Counted from the stretch's first letter, positions 19,072 through 28,150 are shown. The stretch is 55,128 bases of DNA from Sapientia aquatica (GCF_004358105.1 NZ_SMYL01000016.1:1-55128), one strand, 5' to 3'. Notes: generated by a model not told the origin, from the letters alone. Numbers and translations are program-made.

Positions 19072-19608
19072 TTACTTAACAGCCGAAGTTTTTGTTACAG
19101 CAGGCTTGGCATCTACTTTGCTAGTTGCTTTCGCAGTGACCTTTTGCATGGCAACTGTTTGAGTCGCTTTAGTCGTGTGGCTTGCTACTTTTTTAGCTGG
19201 GACGCTAGGTGCTTTCGCTACCGGTGCCACAACTGTTTTGCTCACAGGCTTAACCGCTGCTACGTTGCTTGGCGCTTTGCTAGTCGAATTCATTGCTGAG
19301 TTCGGTGTCGTTTTAGCAGCCGCTTTTGGTTCAGGTTTAAGCTCAGCTTTAGTCGTAGTTTTGGAGGCTACAGGCTTGCTGGCAACCTTAGTCGATTTAT
19401 CGACTTTAGTCGGTGTTACTGCTGCAACCGGAGCGACTGGTTTTGCCGCTGTTGCTGCGTTGGTTGTGCTAGTTGTCGGTGCCGACATCGCTACCGGTGC
19501 CGCCGCTGGTTTTGGCGTTGCAGGTGTAGTCGATGTTGCTGGAGTTTGAGCAAAAGCTGCACCCATTACTAAGGTGGCAGCAACGAAAGTGGTGATCAGC
19601 TTGTTCAT
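19072..19608 (-). CDS. Secreted low-complexity Ala/Thr/Lys/Pro-rich protein
   Basis: This 178-residue protein starts with a clear signal peptide (MNKLITTFVAATLVMGAAFA, cleavage after AFA). The whole mature part is built from Ala, Thr, Lys, Pro, Val and Ser with degenerate repeats such as TSTTPATPKPAAAP, AAKPVAPVAAV and SKPVASKTTTK. It contains no cysteine, no aromatic residue in the mature part and very few acidic residues, so it is strongly basic and probably unstructured, like histone-H1-like tails. AGGAAATACC precedes the ATG. No family is recognised. An extended periplasmic or surface-associated polymer-binding role is only a guess. Confidence 0.7.
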   Translation of the reverse strand: MNKLITTFVAATLVMGAAFAQTPATSTTPATPKPAAAPVAMSAPTTSTTNAATAAKPVAPVAAVTPTKVDKSTKVASKPVASKTTTKAELKPEPKAAAKTTPNSAMNSTSKAPSNVAAVKPVSKTVVAPVAKAPSVPAKKVASHTTKATQTVAMQKVTAKATSKVDAKPAVTKTSAVK

Positions 19609-19828
19609 GGTATTTCCTCGTTTGGTTTAAGTTGCGTAGTCAATCTACGTACTCCTAGAACGCGACCCTAGGCGATTGAGTTGACTGTTTAAATTAGAAG
19701 GAAGCGCTTAGAGATGGCTGTCAACCAGATTAAACAACTGTAAAAATATCAACAAAGACGCTGCGCGGCCGATAATGTTGTGCCCCGCAAATCATCTAGC
19801 AATTTGATTTTCCCGCTGAGTCGATTCC

Positions 19829-20129
19829 GCCGTAGCAGTCGAAGAAATCACTATCACCGAAGCGGTGAAGCCGACTGCCAAGCTCGTTCGTATGCGGTAT
19901 GAAAAGCTTGGACGTGGACATTAATGCATTGAGTGCCGAGATTGAGCCGAATGGCTTCAAGGAGCTAGCTGTTGGCGCGACACATGCGGCGCTGGTCGAG
20001 CTTTTGCGCGATCTGCATCGCGATCCGTTTGACCGCTTCTTGATCGGTTAGGCAATGTCGGAGCATTTAAGATTGTTAGCCGCCAATGGAAATCCGACGC
20101 CTTATTTCAATTCAGTCGTAACGATTTAA
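19829..20129 (+). pseudogene. Remnant of a Phd/VapC-type toxin-antitoxin pair
   Basis: Frame 19829-19924 reads DSAVAVEEITITEAVKPTAKLV in part when read from a few bases upstream, matching the end of Phd/YefM antitoxins (EEIxITxxGKPxAKLV). In the next frame, from about 19905 to 20129, KSLDVDINALSAEIE, GFKELAV, THAALVELL and LHRDPFDRFLIG match the second half of VapC PIN-domain toxins. There is an in-frame TAG at 20048-20050 where the family has Gln in LIAQA, then AMSEHLRLLAA. The N-terminal half of the antitoxin and the first half of the toxin, including its first catalytic Asp, are missing. The locus is therefore decayed: deletion, frame change and stop. Confidence 0.75.
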
Positions 20130-20176
20130 GGCATCGCTAAGCGCCAAGCCCAGCAATGCCCGATTGCTTCACCTAG

Positions 20177-22846
20177 CTAAAACTTAACCCGCGCGCCCGC
20201 ATAAATCATCATCCCGTTTTTATATACGCCGGTAACTTGGCTGGTATCGGTGACGTAGGTTTTGAGCAGTGGATCGTTTAAGTTTTGTGCCGAAAACGTT
20301 AGGGCGACATTGCTGTTTAGATTGTAGTTAGCCGAAAAATTGAGTGAGCCATTTCCGTTTTGGAAGTAATCATTGCCGCCGCGATTGCCTAGTTTATAGG
20401 TCGTGCGATACGTCCAAGAAAGCCGTGCGCTAAAGCGGTCGTTTTCGTAGTACGCGCCCAGGTTATAGGAATCCTTGGACGTGCCGTACAAGGAACAATC
20501 TTGCGTCGCTGAGCCATTGCAAGTGCCATTAGCCAGCACAGACGTTTGCTTACCGTTGGCGTAGGTGTAATTAGCGAGCACACCAAAGCCTGACTCAAAG
20601 CCTTGTTCGTAGGCCAAATTGACGCCCTTGATATTGCCATCGGCATTGACTGGCATCGACATGCTGTACGGCATGATCGCATTGCCTTGCGCTTGGTTTT
20701 CAAACGGCATGTTTTGATGGGTGTACGAAATCACGCCCTGCAATTTGCTGTAATACAAACCAGCTGACAACATCGACTTTGGCGCGAAATACCATTCCAA
20801 CGAACCGTCGATATTATTGCTGCGGATCGGTTTGAGATAAGGATTGCTGCCCACGCCGGTTCGTTGCAAGTCTTCTAATGTCACGCCCGCCAATTGCCCA
20901 AAGTCGGGGCGTGACATGCCGCGATTCAAGGCCAGCCGACCGACTAAGCGCGGCGTTAAATCGAAGCGTAAGTTAAGGCTGGGTAACACATCGACAAAGC
21001 TATTATCGTATTCCGGCAAGCCGCCGGGTAAGAACGCGACGATGTCTTCGCTAGTGCGAACTACCCGCACGCCGACGTTACCCGAGACGCTTTCCTGCGG
21101 CAGTAAGTTGGCCATGACATAGGCCGCCGCGGTGTTTTCTTTGATGTTAAAACTCGATTGCACCGAGCGCTTATCAAAGCTGCCGTGTTGCGCTAGCCAA
21201 GACATGACATAGGCATTGCTGATCTTAAAGGGTCTAAATCCAGGCGTCGGATTGGTGGGCAGTTTTCCATACCAATCGGAGTCGTAATTTTGGATTGCCG
21301 AGACCGGAATCTGTGTTTCGTCGCTCGAGCCCGGTGCAAGCGATAGTTGCGTGACACTTAAATTGCGTTCATGGCGGGCAAAGCGGGTTCCAAATTGGAT
21401 GGATGGAACAGCCTCAAAGGCCAGCTTTAATGTGCCATCGACTTGGCCATAATTTTCCGAATCGTCTGAACGGTTGTAACTGCCCCAGCCACCAATTCCA
21501 TAACCGCCCGGCACAAATTTATCGCCGCCCGGAACGTTAAGAACCAAGATGCCGTTGGAATCTTGGGTGTATCCCGCGCCTTGGTTCCACGCGCTGGCGA
21601 CTTCGAAGCCAACGTCAGTGGTTTTTCCGCTGCCGAGCGTGCGGCCGAGTTTGCTGCTTAAGGTAAGGTCTTTATTGACCACCCATTTCGCATCCAAATT
21701 AATAAAACGTGAATCGGTGCGCGCGTCGGGGCGAATTGCGACATCCTCAATAACCGAGTAAGCGCCTGCGTTGTTGCCGCCGAACGAATTAGGGCCAAAA
21801 AAAATCGAGGTAATTGTGTTGCCCACTTTATTAACCGTAATTGGATTGGCTGGATTCTGGTTCCAGCCGGGCCCGTTGAAGCCGTTAATCGTGCTGGCCA
21901 TAAAGTTGGTATTAAAGTTCTGCGCATCCATGACCGAACTAAAGCCCGATAAATCTAACGTAATGTTGTTTTGCGGTTTCCATTGCGCTTCTAAATAACC
22001 ACCTTGGCGCTTACGCTTTTGTTCGAACAACACCGCGCCGCTTAAATAACTGGCCTTCGCTCCATCGAGCGACGCATTGGGCTGATTGGCCGGCACGGTA
22101 TCCCACCAAATACCCTCGGAACCTGCGCGGCGTAGGCTGCGTTCCTGCGAAAAGATTTGCGCCAAAAGCCCGAAAGTGTTGCTGTCATTTTTCCAGTTAA
22201 CCAAGGCGCTGACACTCGGATCGGTTTTTTTGGACGCGGAGCCATATGCGCCCTCAACCGTTGCTGAGAAGGTCAGTTTTTGCGGAAACGATAATGGCTT
22301 GCGAGTATCAATATCCACCGTTCCTGCTGCACCACCTTCAATCAAATCTGCCTGTGCCGATTTGTACACCGTAATTTGTCCAACTAAGTCCGATGGCAAC
22401 AAGGTGTAGCTCACGCTGCGACCGCCCGCCGCGATGTTGGGGCCGAACCAGTCGCCGCTTGAGACGCTGTGTCCGTTCAAGGTAGTGAGTGTGAATTGTG
22501 ACGACAACCCGCGCATCTGTACGTGCTCATTTTCACCGAACGATCCCTCGGACGAACCAGCGCTGGTGGTGGTGACTCCCGAGACGCGGGAAAGCGAGTC
22601 GGCCACGTTTTTATCGGGCATTTTGCCGATATCTTCGGCGGTGATGATCTCGACCAAGGCTTCGTTTTCGCGCTTTTGGTTGAGTGACTTTTGCATGGAA
22701 GCGCGCACTCCCGTTACGATAATTTGCTCGACAGGTTCTGACGGGGTGGAGGCTGGCGGCGCTTGTTGGGCCTGCGTCGGCGCGCACAGCGTGAGCGCAA
22801 ACATGGCGCTGATGCCAGCGGCGATCGGGGTTGGTTTATAGGTCAT
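20177..22846 (-). CDS. TonB-dependent receptor, GlcNAc/chitin-oligosaccharide regulon
   Basis: This 889-residue outer-membrane receptor has a signal peptide ending near TQAQQ, a TonB-box region (EQIIVTGVRASMQKSLNQKRENEALVEIITAEDIGKMP is the typical start for the Xanthomonas/Caulobacter-type receptor family), a plug domain, a 22-strand barrel region and a C-terminal strand ending in an aromatic residue (GMMIYAGARVKF). AAGGAG lies 7 bases before the ATG. Its promoter carries the same upstream box as nagK and the second receptor, so it is predicted to import N-acetylglucosamine-containing oligomers. The ligand is inferred from regulation and neighbourhood, not from the protein. Confidence 0.93.
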   Translation of the reverse strand: MTYKPTPIAAGISAMFALTLCAPTQAQQAPPASTPSEPVEQIIVTGVRASMQKSLNQKRENEALVEIITAEDIGKMPDKNVADSLSRVSGVTTTSAGSSEGSFGENEHVQMRGLSSQFTLTTLNGHSVSSGDWFGPNIAAGGRSVSYTLLPSDLVGQITVYKSAQADLIEGGAAGTVDIDTRKPLSFPQKLTFSATVEGAYGSASKKTDPSVSALVNWKNDSNTFGLLAQIFSQERSLRRAGSEGIWWDTVPANQPNASLDGAKASYLSGAVLFEQKRKRQGGYLEAQWKPQNNITLDLSGFSSVMDAQNFNTNFMASTINGFNGPGWNQNPANPITVNKVGNTITSIFFGPNSFGGNNAGAYSVIEDVAIRPDARTDSRFINLDAKWVVNKDLTLSSKLGRTLGSGKTTDVGFEVASAWNQGAGYTQDSNGILVLNVPGGDKFVPGGYGIGGWGSYNRSDDSENYGQVDGTLKLAFEAVPSIQFGTRFARHERNLSVTQLSLAPGSSDETQIPVSAIQNYDSDWYGKLPTNPTPGFRPFKISNAYVMSWLAQHGSFDKRSVQSSFNIKENTAAAYVMANLLPQESVSGNVGVRVVRTSEDIVAFLPGGLPEYDNSFVDVLPSLNLRFDLTPRLVGRLALNRGMSRPDFGQLAGVTLEDLQRTGVGSNPYLKPIRSNNIDGSLEWYFAPKSMLSAGLYYSKLQGVISYTHQNMPFENQAQGNAIMPYSMSMPVNADGNIKGVNLAYEQGFESGFGVLANYTYANGKQTSVLANGTCNGSATQDCSLYGTSKDSYNLGAYYENDRFSARLSWTYRTTYKLGNRGGNDYFQNGNGSLNFSANYNLNSNVALTFSAQNLNDPLLKTYVTDTSQVTGVYKNGMMIYAGARVKF

Positions 22847-23299
22847 TGCGTGTCTCCTTCTACGTTAACTCTGGTGTGCAAAGCGATGCTGGCGCATTGA
22901 ATTGCTCGCTTAAATCAATTAAAAAGCCTACAAAAATTTCCAATTTATATTGATTTAAAATTAACTTTATGGGCGTCAGGAAGCGATGTCAACCGGTATC
23001 AAACTGGTATTAGACGCATGCGCAACGAAGTTGCAGTGGCGAAAAAGTTAACTTTTAAGTGATTGATTGAGTAGGGTATTTAACAGTTCTGCAATCAAGC
23101 AAATAGGCGGTGGTATTACGAGGACGGTGGCAAAATTGCCCGGCTTTTAATGTCCGCCGCCTGAACGGGAGAAAAGTATAGAAAGGTAAATTGGGTTGTG
23201 CCTGACATGGGCTTAAGCTACGATCCACTGTCTTGGCGCGTCGGCGCATGAGCGCGGGCGGCAGTAGCACGATGTGATGATTATTCAGCGAGGTATTAA
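22847..23299. other. Divergent intergenic region between receptor 1 and the glutamine cyclotransferase
   Basis: This 453-base region holds the receptor promoter at 22964-23011. The part from 23012 to 23299 shows no recognisable gene or box; the promoter for the plus-strand gene should lie here but was not identified. Confidence 0.4.
22964..23011 (-). promoter_or_regulatory. Promoter with nag-regulon box, receptor 1
   Basis: Read on the minus strand: AATACCA (23005-23011), 5 bases, ATACC (22995-22999), 2 bases, TTGACA (22987-22992), 17 bases, TAAAGT (22964-22969). The same order and spacing occur at 24393-24440 and 30127-30174. The predicted transcript has a leader of roughly 110 bases. Confidence 0.8.
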
Positions 23300-24094
23300 T
23301 TGAAATTTCTTCGAACAATGTTGAACGGCAAAAACACAATTTGGCTAGCAGCCATCGTGCTACTTTTGGTTGCTGCGCAGCCTGCTAGCGCAGCGGTTCA
23401 AGTCTATGGCTACACCATCAAAAACGTCTATCCGCACGACGTCAATGCTTTTACCGAAGGCTTGTTGATCAAAGACGGATTTCTATACGAAAGTACTGGT
23501 TTGAAGGGTAAATCGACGATTAGTAAGCTGGAGTTGAAGACCGGGAAAGTACTTAAGAAAATCGACGTTGCGCCAGAATATTTCGGCGAAGGCATCACCA
23601 TTTTCGGCAACGAACTTTTTGCGCTGACCTGGCAGAATAAAATCGGCTTCGTCTATGACGCGACCACGTTTAAGCAAAAAAAATCGTTTTCCTACTCCGG
23701 CGAAGGTTGGGCGCTGACTAACGACAAAGAAAACCTTTACATGAGCGACGGAACGGCCAACATCCGCGTATTAAATCCCAAAACGTTGCAAGAAATTCGG
23801 CGTATTCATGTCACCCTAGATGGCCGCGATGTCGATCGTCTAAACGAATTGGAATGGGTAGAAGGCGAAATTTACGCCAACGTTTGGGGCTTAAATCAGA
23901 TCGTTAGAATCAACCCCAGTAGCGGCCAAATCGTGGGCATTATCGATCTAACTGGTATTATCGATACCAAGTGGTTTGGTGTCGACGATGTGCTAAATGG
24001 TATTGCTTATGACAGCAAAACCCGCCGTCTCTTTGTTACCGGAAAACATTGGCCTAGTTTGTTTGAGATTGAACTCGTTGAACGTAAAAAATAA
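23300..24094 (+). CDS. Glutamine cyclotransferase (glutaminyl-peptide cyclotransferase)
   Basis: This 264-residue secreted protein of the bacterial/plant-type glutaminyl cyclase family is a five-bladed beta-propeller. It converts N-terminal glutamine of peptides to pyroglutamate, releasing ammonia. A signal peptide (WLAAIVLLLVAAQPASA) precedes repeats with the family signature HDVNAFTEGLLI, followed by FGEGITIF, LNELEWVEGEIYANVW, and WFGVDDVLNGIAYD, LFVTGKHWPSLFEI. The start is a TTG at 23300 with GAGG about 7 bases upstream; an ATG six codons later has no such site. It lies between two nag-regulon receptors but has no copy of their promoter box. Confidence 0.9.
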   Translation: MKFLRTMLNGKNTIWLAAIVLLLVAAQPASAAVQVYGYTIKNVYPHDVNAFTEGLLIKDGFLYESTGLKGKSTISKLELKTGKVLKKIDVAPEYFGEGITIFGNELFALTWQNKIGFVYDATTFKQKKSFSYSGEGWALTNDKENLYMSDGTANIRVLNPKTLQEIRRIHVTLDGRDVDRLNELEWVEGEIYANVWGLNQIVRINPSSGQIVGIIDLTGIIDTKWFGVDDVLNGIAYDSKTRRLFVTGKHWPSLFEIELVERKK

Positions 24095-24176
24095 CTCAGC
24101 AGCGGCCAATGCCACTTTATTACCGTCATCTAACCATGTTTTGCCAACAAAAATACGATAAAGCATTGATTTTAAA

Positions 24177-24197
24177 AGCCCCAGATGGGGCTATTTT
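24177..24197 (+). terminator. Terminator after the glutamine cyclotransferase gene
   Basis: AGCCCC (24177-24182) pairs with GGGGCT (24187-24192) around a 4-base loop, with AAAA before and ATTTTA after. It lies 82 bases downstream of the stop codon. Confidence 0.65.
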
Positions 24198-24392
24198 ATG
24201 CCTGCTCACCAGCCCCGAAAGTACCACTTAAGACAAAGTGTTGTAATTCTGGCGTAAGTCTTTGTGGTGATGAAAAAACACCAACAAGACCAGTTGCGCA
24301 AAAACCGCAAGAAAAAATCGTACTTTATGTTTTAAATCAATAGCTTAACAAAAATCGTGCTTTTTAAAAAAGATACCAGTAAAACAGTAAGT

Positions 24393-24440
24393 AATACCAC
24401 GTAGATACCGCTTGACAACCACTTTTGTCATATTTAAAGT
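24393..24440 (+). promoter_or_regulatory. Promoter with nag-regulon box, receptor 2
   Basis: AATACCA (24393-24399), 5 bases, ATACC (24405-24409), 2 bases, TTGACA (24412-24417), 17 bases, TAAAGT (24435-24440). The -35 is perfect and the arrangement is the same as in the other two copies. Transcription from here would give a leader of about 205 bases before the receptor ATG at 24652. Confidence 0.85.
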
Positions 24441-24651
24441 TGCCATCAGTCATTTAACTTTTTTAACGGAAACGTTTGAACGAGAAGGAATGATTTGCTT
24501 TAGGGGGGTGGACATCAAATTCATTTTTGATGAGGTGGTACAGGTAGGCTTTGGCACAGGTAACTTGATAGTCGGTAAGTTAACGTGGCTAGAGTCTAAA
24601 AATCAAAAAACAGGTCTGACATAGTTCAAGACCATCATGGATGGGGATCAA
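24441..24651 (+). other. Long 5' leader of receptor 2
   Basis: About 205 bases lie between the predicted transcription start and the receptor start codon. I see no known riboswitch or strong hairpin. A possible 44-codon reading frame starting at 24490 has its purine-rich site (GAAGGA) directly abutting the ATG, too close for normal initiation. The rest of the gap upstream (24095-24392) holds only the terminator. Confidence 0.4.
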
Positions 24652-27321
24652 ATGAAAAAAAATCTAACACCAATAGCATCGGCAGTCGCCATGTTGACCT
24701 TGAGCATTGCCGCTCAAGCGCAACAAGTAGATCAGACAACACAACCAGATCAAGCGTCGCAAGTGGTTGTAACTGGTATTCGTGCTTCGATGCAAAGTGC
24801 AGTCAATATCAAGCGTAATTCTGACGCGGTAGTTGACGCCGTATCGGCCGAAGATATCGGTAAATTGCCGGACACTGATGTGGGTGAAACATTGGGCCGT
24901 ATTCCTGGCGTATCCGTTGGTCGTCAATTCGGCCAAGGTTCAGCCGTTTCGGTACGTGGCTCCGATCCACAAATGACCTACACAACATTGAATGGTCAAA
25001 CGATTGCGTCAACGGGTTGGTACGATCAAAAATCAGTCGATCGTTCATTCAACTATTCTTTGCTGCCTTCTTCATTAATCGGCGGTATCGATGTATATAA
25101 ATCTTCCCAAGCAGATTTGACTGAAGGCGGTATCGGCGGAACAGTTATTGTTAAGTCGAGAAAGCCATTGGACATGGATGCCAACAGCGGCTTCCTGTCA
25201 GCTGGCGTGGGTAAAGGCAGCATCAGTACCGACCCAGATAAAAGTATTTCAGGTTTATATAGCTGGAAAAACGATGCACACACATTCGGCGTTTTAGTCG
25301 CTGGTGCAGTGGATCACGGTACTTATATCCGCCGTGGTTTGGAATCTGACACAACGTGGTCTAACGACGTTGAGCCAAGTACTTTTGTGCAAGATCGTAA
25401 AACTTCAGCGTTTAATATCGATTTGCAAGCCAAGCCAACCCGTGAATTGGACATGGATTTGAACTACCTGCGTTTGGTTCAACATGCAGACAACTCCAAC
25501 ACTAACCAATATCTGTTCCAAAGCGATAGCTTCTGCACATCGAAAAATGCGGCAGGCGTTTGTACCACAAGTAACACACCAACTGGCTTGCCAGCTAGCT
25601 CGTACAGCGCACCATTCTTGCAAACGTGGGCTCGTGGCGCGGAAATGAATTCCGACACGCTCACATTTAACTCGCATTACAAAGGCAATGGTTTCCGTTT
25701 AGACGGCGTAATCAATACGACGAAATCGGACGGTGGTACGACTGAAACGACTAACTATTCCTACTTCAACGGTTGGCCAGCACTGAGCGCTACTAATCCA
25801 TATCCTAACGTGGCATCGAGCTTGCCAGTATGGACAGGTACAATCAATGCGACTGGTCACACCTTATTGGTAAACCCATCGACTAACCAAAGCGTTTCAT
25901 TGGCGAACTTGCCAGCAATGGAAGCTCCACAAGGTGCTTGGGCAACATCAAAAGGTCCTAACGAAGACAAAGAAAATGCCTTCCAAGTTGATTTGACCAT
26001 GGATCTGGATTCGTATGGTTTGACATCATTCAAAACCGGTGTGCGCTACTCGCAACACACCTTCTCGAAAGATTCCTACCAAGGCGTTTTCGCGAGCACA
26101 TTCGCAACTAACCCAGTAACAGTGCCAACTTCGTCGCTGTACAGCGGCACGATCGCTTTGGGCACACCGGGCTGGTCAGTACCAAAACCAAACGTTGGCG
26201 CGATGTTGGCTAACACCAATGCCAATATTACTGGTTGGGCAGAAGAGCGTTCTGGCTACGGTAAGCTGGAAGAGGACAACACAGCCTTGTACGGTATGTT
26301 CGATTTTGCACACGAAAAATACCACGGTAACTTTGGTCTGCGCTACGTCGGTACAAACGCAACCGGTACCGCCTACGCTTTCGACGGCACCAATATTGCA
26401 GGTGATATCGGCGCGAATGCAGGTTGGAACACCAAGAAAATTTCGAACTCAGCAACCTATCACTACGTATTGCCAAGTTTGAACGTTGCCTACGACATCG
26501 ACAAGAACACCATTGCTCGCTTTACTGCATCGCAAGCAATTACTCGTCCAAACTTCGACAACATGTTCTTGTATAACGAAGCTGGTTACCAAGACACGAT
26601 CGCTGGCAATGAAATTTTCACCAAAGGCAGCGTTGGTCTGAAGCCTCAAATGGCTAGCCAGTTCGATTTGGGCTTGGAATATTACTATGGCAAAGGTAAC
26701 TTGTTAGCAGCAACTTACTACCATAAAAACATCAACAACTTCATCACGACCAATACAGCAATCAACCAATCGATTGGTGTAGTCAGCCCAGACAGCGGTA
26801 AAGATAGCTGGACTGTTAATCAGTACGTGAATGCAGGTGGTGGTCGTATCGATGGTTTGGAATTGCAAGCTAGCCACTCGTTTGACAATGGCTTCGGTGT
26901 TTCAGCGAACTACACGTTGATCAATGCTGTTGCGCCAAAATCGAGCTATGCGGATGAACTCAACTTGTTTACTCAGTCGTCGAAAAATAACGCCAACTTA
27001 GTAACCTACTGGCAAAACTCCCAATACTTTGCGCGTTTAGCTTATAACTACCGTTCAGAGTACATGGTGCGTGAAACTGGTTACTACGGTAATCGTATGC
27101 AACAAGGTTATGGCCAGTTAGATGCAAGTGCTGGTTGGAACATCACTCCAAAAGTTCGTTTGGTGTTTGAAGCGACTAACCTGACCAAAGCCAACGATGT
27201 GGAATACGGTGTAGCACCAGTTGACGCCAAACTGTCTAGCCCAGCGCAGAAATTAGGCTACCCAGCATGGTCTTACTTAGGTGAAGCAACTTACAAAGTA
27301 ACACTCAGCGCCAAGTTCTAA
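24652..27321 (+). CDS. TonB-dependent receptor, GlcNAc/chitin-oligosaccharide regulon
   Basis: This outer-membrane receptor of about 889 residues has a signal peptide (KNLTPIASAVAMLTLSIAAQA), a TonB-box/plug start (SQVVVTGIRASMQSAVNIKRNSDAVVDAVSAEDIGKLPD), a plug region with SVRGSDPQMTYTTLNGQ, a long barrel and a C-terminal strand TYKVTLSAKF. ATG at 24652 is chosen because GGGGA lies just upstream. It is related in plan to receptor 1 but clearly divergent in the barrel, so the two probably take different oligomers. Codon use is more biased than in neighbouring genes (frequent GGT, CGT, AAC), which suggests high expression. Confidence 0.94.
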   Translation: MKKNLTPIASAVAMLTLSIAAQAQQVDQTTQPDQASQVVVTGIRASMQSAVNIKRNSDAVVDAVSAEDIGKLPDTDVGETLGRIPGVSVGRQFGQGSAVSVRGSDPQMTYTTLNGQTIASTGWYDQKSVDRSFNYSLLPSSLIGGIDVYKSSQADLTEGGIGGTVIVKSRKPLDMDANSGFLSAGVGKGSISTDPDKSISGLYSWKNDAHTFGVLVAGAVDHGTYIRRGLESDTTWSNDVEPSTFVQDRKTSAFNIDLQAKPTRELDMDLNYLRLVQHADNSNTNQYLFQSDSFCTSKNAAGVCTTSNTPTGLPASSYSAPFLQTWARGAEMNSDTLTFNSHYKGNGFRLDGVINTTKSDGGTTETTNYSYFNGWPALSATNPYPNVASSLPVWTGTINATGHTLLVNPSTNQSVSLANLPAMEAPQGAWATSKGPNEDKENAFQVDLTMDLDSYGLTSFKTGVRYSQHTFSKDSYQGVFASTFATNPVTVPTSSLYSGTIALGTPGWSVPKPNVGAMLANTNANITGWAEERSGYGKLEEDNTALYGMFDFAHEKYHGNFGLRYVGTNATGTAYAFDGTNIAGDIGANAGWNTKKISNSATYHYVLPSLNVAYDIDKNTIARFTASQAITRPNFDNMFLYNEAGYQDTIAGNEIFTKGSVGLKPQMASQFDLGLEYYYGKGNLLAATYYHKNINNFITTNTAINQSIGVVSPDSGKDSWTVNQYVNAGGGRIDGLELQASHSFDNGFGVSANYTLINAVAPKSSYADELNLFTQSSKNNANLVTYWQNSQYFARLAYNYRSEYMVRETGYYGNRMQQGYGQLDASAGWNITPKVRLVFEATNLTKANDVEYGVAPVDAKLSSPAQKLGYPAWSYLGEATYKVTLSAKF

Positions 27322-27338
27322 TCTGACTTAGCAATGAC

Positions 27339-27367
27339 AAAAAACCCAGCCTAGGCTGGGTTTTTTT
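27339..27367 (+). terminator. Terminator after receptor 2
   Basis: A self-complementary CCCAGCCTAGGCTGGG (27345-27360) is flanked by AAAAAA and TTTTTTT. It lies 17 bases after the stop codon and is symmetrical, so it could also stop minus-strand transcription of the converging DUF6445 gene. Confidence 0.9.
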
Positions 27368-27417
27368 GTGCTAACTAGCTTACAAAACGACGCTTCTTTT
27401 AACGTGATTAATCAGGT

Positions 27418-28149
27418 TTAATCAGGTTCGTTAAAATCAAAAAATGAATTTAGTGTTAGCCGACCTTTGCTCGGATTATCGGTCAAACTAATCGCCGGAT
27501 TCACGCAAGCCGAATGCAACAAACTGCCATGATAAATCACCAAGCGATTAAATTTCGCTGGAATCATTCCCAAGAACGTGTACCGCTCATCGGACTTATC
27601 AAAATAACGCTGCTTTGGTAGTTGGGCGTTAATCTCTTGGTAGGACACATCCAAATAATGCTCTCGATTGTCTGCCGTGATTTGTTGAAAACCGGTGGCG
27701 TTGTGCCGATAAAAACCCGTTCCGCCATGACTTTCATCACAAAGATACAGCAGCACCGCAAAATGATGCGGCGTGCTGGAATCAAAATGCGGAATTCGCT
27801 GCAACGGGCCTAATTCCTCCGGCTGCATCGTCGTGAGTGAATAAGCGCAAATGCTTTTGCGGAAGTCCACATGTTGAGGCACATTAAAATTGGCTTTAAT
27901 CAGCGGCTCAACTAAGCCGGCCAAGACGCTGGAATACGTCGCAGGCGCTTCGGCGCGAATTCCCGGATAGCCTTTTTTATCCTCAAATTTTGGATAAGGC
28001 GTAAATTGATTTTGCAGTGCAACGGCGTCGGCAACCAAGGCTTGCGGATTTTCCAAAAAATTATCCACCACGATTGCGTGGTGATTGCCAATTTGGATCG
28101 AGCCAATATCGGGCGGCATCCGAATGGCAAAGGCTACGGGTTGGCTCAT
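27418..28149 (-). CDS. DUF6445-family protein, putative Fe(II)/2-oxoglutarate dioxygenase-like
   Basis: This 243-residue protein has no characterised function. It shows a plausible double-stranded beta-helix metal triad: HFD near residue 121 (IPHFDSSTPHHFAVLLYL), a distal His in VIYHGSLLHSAC, and an Arg in KGRLTLNSFFDF at the position that would bind 2-oxoglutarate. That is the H-x-D...H...R order of Fe(II)/2-oxoglutarate oxygenases. The start lies one base after the halogenase stop codon, with TTAGGATGAT just upstream, so the two genes are co-translated. The enzymatic class is inferred from motif order only. Confidence 0.75.
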   Translation of the reverse strand: MSQPVAFAIRMPPDIGSIQIGNHHAIVVDNFLENPQALVADAVALQNQFTPYPKFEDKKGYPGIRAEAPATYSSVLAGLVEPLIKANFNVPQHVDFRKSICAYSLTTMQPEELGPLQRIPHFDSSTPHHFAVLLYLCDESHGGTGFYRHNATGFQQITADNREHYLDVSYQEINAQLPKQRYFDKSDERYTFLGMIPAKFNRLVIYHGSLLHSACVNPAISLTDNPSKGRLTLNSFFDFNEPD

Positions 28150-28150
28150 A

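Noticed and set aside
19175-19549. Plus-strand frame of 124 codons antisense to the Ala/Lys-rich protein
   Set aside because: It is the mirror of a low-complexity gene; the complementary repeats create an open frame by composition alone, and the other strand has a signal peptide and ribosome site.
23055-23339. Minus-strand frame of 94 codons before the glutamine cyclotransferase
   Set aside because: It overlaps the start of a well-supported gene, has no ribosome site and an uncharacteristic composition.
24412-24624. Possible 70-codon gene upstream of receptor 2
   Set aside because: It would begin inside the -35 hexamer of the receptor promoter; the internal ATG at 24490 has its purine run touching the start codon. 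Better read as leader.
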